Positions 6,817-8,510 of a DNA stretch of 8,510 nt are shown here, in pieces. The position numbers and the translations under genes are program-made. Source of the DNA: DATLFA01 sp039915945 (GTDB lineage: Bacteria > Actinomycetota > Acidimicrobiia > Acidimicrobiales > WLNW01); contig JBDSMH010000234.1 of the NCBI GenBank assembly GCA_039915945.1, positions 1 to 8,510 of the forward strand. The letters are read 5' to 3'. Every line of letters starts with the position of its first letter. Position 1 is the stretch's first letter. The notes under the pieces were generated by a model, which was not told the DNA's origin, made no database searches, and worked only from the letters and a program-made list of their open reading frames with translations.

Positions 6817-7024
6817 CGGAGACCTCGGCGTCACGCCTGCGATCCGTGTGCCACACGGCATCACGCGCCGGGTGCGCCCTGCTCGAAGCGCACCGGCGGC
6901 AACCCCACGAAGTCGCCCATCCGGTGTTCCTACGCGGGCCCACAATGTCCTCCCACCGCCACGATGCGCTCCGGGGCGCCCTTCGCGAAGGACTCCGGCG
7001 GACTGCTCGTATCCTCAAGCGCGA

Positions 7025-7030
7025 TTGACA
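7025..7030 (+). promoter_or_regulatory. TTGACA, candidate -35 for the plus-strand P450
   Basis: An exact consensus -35 hexamer lies 53 bases before ATG 7083. No good -10 lies 16-19 bases further on (GAGAGT is poor; TAATCG at 7043-7048 is too near at 12 bases). The -35 alone is suggestive. Confidence 0.25.
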
Positions 7031-7082
7031 GTGTCGTGGCCCTAATCGAGAGTGGGCAACCAGCGCGACTGTGGGGGCCCCG

Positions 7083-8279
7083 ATGAACGAGTCCGAGGTG
7101 CGGTTCGATCCACACGATCCCGCCTTCGTCACCGACGGAGTCCCGTTCGACGTGTTGGCGCGCATCCGGCGCGAGGAACCCGTGTATCGGACCGCCAGCG
7201 GTGGTTGGTTCCTATCGCGCCATGACGACGTGGCCGCGGCGCTCAAGGACGTGGCGACCTTTCGGGCCGACCTTGCGGTCATGGCGCGCCTCGATCTTGA
7301 GAACATTCCCGACGACGAACTGTTCCTGAGCGAGCTACTCGAACCGCGCCACGGGAAGGTGCGGCGCATCTTCAACTCCTGCCTCGCCACCCACCGAATG
7401 CGGGACTTCGAACCGACCGTGTCCGCGATCTGCCATCGGCTCGTCGATGACCTGCTCGCCACCCGGCCCGCCGATCTGCATGCTGGGTACGCGCAGCGCA
7501 TCCCTTCACTCGTGATGGCGGCGGAGATCTTGGGGCTCGGTGACGAAGCCGAGAGCAGATTCGCCGAGTGGAGCGTCGACGGATCGCTCATGTTCCGCCA
7601 GGGCACACCCGGTATGCCGCCCGAAGGTCCACCGATACAGACGTACTTCGCCGAGTATCTCGCACGCCATCGAAACGGCGAGCTGCCACCGAACCGAGTC
7701 TTCGCCGCTTTCATGGACGCAGAGATCGACGGCGCGCCGCTCACCGACCAGATGATTGCGTTGCACTTGCACACGATGGTCCAAGCCGGTGTGCACACCA
7801 CCCGTTCACTGCTCACCCATGTGGCGCACCGGCTTCTGCACGACCCCGAGATCTATCTCCACCTCAGACACGACCGAGAGCTCGTCGCACGATTCGTCGA
7901 GGAGTCGCTGCGACACGACTCGCCGGTCCTGCGCACGACCCGCCGCCCGCTCACCGACGTAGTGATCAGAGGCTGCCGGATCGCCGCCGGAAGTCTCGTC
8001 GACGTCGGCATCGGGTCAGCGAGCCGCGACGAGGCCTACTACGACGACGCCGAAACGTTCTCGCTCGACCGCACCGATCCGGCGGACCACTTCGCGTTCG
8101 GGGACGGCCCCCACATCTGTCCGGGCGCGACACTCGCCCGCATCGAGGCCACGACCGCGCTCAACGTACTGCTCGACCGCGTCAGCGGGATGCAGGCGGT
8201 CGCGAGCCGCACCTACCCGCCCATCCCCGGCAGCCTCGGCCACCAGCCGATCCCCGCGATCCTCACGCCTCGCAGCTGA
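7083..8279 (+). CDS. Cytochrome P450 with atypical I-helix (AGVHTT)
   Basis: Second soluble bacterial P450, 398 residues, intact. Visible: EPRHGKVRR (87-95, C-helix His/Arg heme contacts); I-helix QAGVHTTRS (234-242); EESLR with ExxR at E274-R277; TTRRPLTD after the K-helix; heme loop FGDGPHICPG (339-348) with ligand C346. The I-helix normally reads A-G-x-(D/E)-T-T. Here the acid that helps deliver protons to bound oxygen is His238, while both threonines (239, 240) are kept. This may alter coupling or mark a specialised reaction, but it might be a tolerated substitution. ATG 7083 is preferred to GTG 7071 in the same frame; neither has a good Shine-Dalgarno, and the bases just before ATG are the palindrome GGGGCCCC. 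It diverges from the other P450 across about 320 bases and is likely under a separate promoter. No redox partner genes are visible. Confidence 0.88.
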   Translation: MNESEVRFDPHDPAFVTDGVPFDVLARIRREEPVYRTASGGWFLSRHDDVAAALKDVATFRADLAVMARLDLENIPDDELFLSELLEPRHGKVRRIFNSCLATHRMRDFEPTVSAICHRLVDDLLATRPADLHAGYAQRIPSLVMAAEILGLGDEAESRFAEWSVDGSLMFRQGTPGMPPEGPPIQTYFAEYLARHRNGELPPNRVFAAFMDAEIDGAPLTDQMIALHLHTMVQAGVHTTRSLLTHVAHRLLHDPEIYLHLRHDRELVARFVEESLRHDSPVLRTTRRPLTDVVIRGCRIAAGSLVDVGIGSASRDEAYYDDAETFSLDRTDPADHFAFGDGPHICPGATLARIEATTALNVLLDRVSGMQAVASRTYPPIPGSLGHQPIPAILTPRS

Positions 8280-8342
8280 GACCCCGGAGCGCGCCGACGT
8301 GGACGAGCCGCGACTCCAGCCGGCGATCAGATCGTCGGGGCC

Positions 8343-8510
8343 AGTTCGTCGAATCCGGCAACTATGGTGTCCGCAGCTATGATCGCCGGGTTCATGTTGG
8401 TGTTCGGATCGGCCGGCCTGCTCATCGACGGTGCCTCGGTCGCCGTCGGCGAGATCACGCCGTGGCTCACCGTCGGCATCGGTGTCGGCATGGTGCCCAC
8501 CGGGATACTC
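8343..8510 (+). CDS. CcdA-like membrane protein fragment (5' end missing, runs off right edge)
   Basis: One frame, open from just after the P450 stop at 8279, becomes clearly membrane-like from about 8343. It holds AAMIAGFMLVFGSAGLLID (one membrane span) then VGEITPWLTVGIGVGMVPTG (a second span). This resembles the interior of CcdA/DsbD-type cytochrome c biogenesis proteins, which pass electrons across the membrane through two cysteines. The expected first span with its Pro-Cys motif is absent upstream, and ATG 8364 has no ribosome binding site. The sequence therefore looks like a 5'-truncated gene, or one whose start is obscured by another frame break. The 3' part lies beyond the window. Other small multi-span proteins are possible. 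Confidence 0.4.

Noticed and set aside
6804..7024. Short frames between the two P450s, including a possible ferredoxin
   Set aside because: No cluster of cysteines typical of 3Fe-4S or 4Fe-4S ferredoxins appears in any frame, and no frame has a domain or ribosome binding site.
4630..7086. Very long open frame (818 codons) on the plus strand
   Set aside because: It runs antisense to the SDR, ADH remnant and P450. Those show precise catalytic motifs, while this frame is a charged Arg/Ala-rich sequence without domains. It is an open antisense frame expected in GC-rich coding DNA.
6800..7816. 338-codon open frame on the minus strand
   Set aside because: Antisense to the second P450, rich in Ser/Arg with no motif. 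A shadow of the P450's codon usage.
1..8510. tRNA, rRNA, CRISPR arrays, defence systems
   Set aside because: No tRNA T-loop pattern with matching acceptor stem, no rRNA-like stretch, no regularly spaced repeats and no defence-type proteins were seen.

Overview
This GC-rich window uses GTG and TTG starts behind strong Shine-Dalgarno sequences. It carries an IS1380-type transposase, two bacterial class cytochromes P450, two short-chain dehydrogenases (SDRs) and a TIM-barrel amidohydrolase. That mix points to an actinomycetote in an accessory catabolic region (steroid, terpenoid or xenobiotic type). I cannot name genus or substrate from sequence alone.

Layout, left to right. 1-296: end of an IS1380-family element, with the 5' part of its transposase on the minus strand running off the edge. 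About 400-732 (+): 5'-truncated, frameshifted OsmC-family remnant. 733-1295: no recognisable gene; one inverted/direct repeat cluster at 1039-1080. 1296-2489 (-): intact amidohydrolase with a TTG start. 2622-3014 (+): small exported helical protein, legible only by joining three frames. 3025-3228 (+): probable C-terminal scrap of a luciferase-like monooxygenase. 3279-4093 (+): SDR with one frameshift. 4137-4972 (-): second SDR with one frameshift, convergent with the first. 5038-5478 (-): 5'-truncated zinc-type alcohol dehydrogenase remnant touching the stop of the next gene. 5479-6759 (-): intact P450. 6760-7082: divergent control region. 7083-8279 (+): second intact P450 with an unusual I-helix. 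8280-8510 (+): fragment of a CcdA-like membrane protein running off the right edge.

Function. The minus-strand run P450 -> ADH remnant -> SDR reads as a hydroxylate-then-oxidise unit. The divergent P450, the plus-strand SDR and the amidohydrolase would fit further steps on the same or a related substrate. No ferredoxin, ferredoxin reductase or regulator gene lies in the window, so redox partners must be encoded elsewhere.

The most notable structural pattern is genome quality or decay. Six reading-frame breaks across four genes are each restored by one added base, mostly in short homopolymers; a seventh, in the ADH remnant, goes the other way. Separately, several genes lack their 5' halves. 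The three longest genes are intact. Either unpolished long-read errors or real degeneration of an accessory island could explain parts of this. I do not see a clearly new biological system here.
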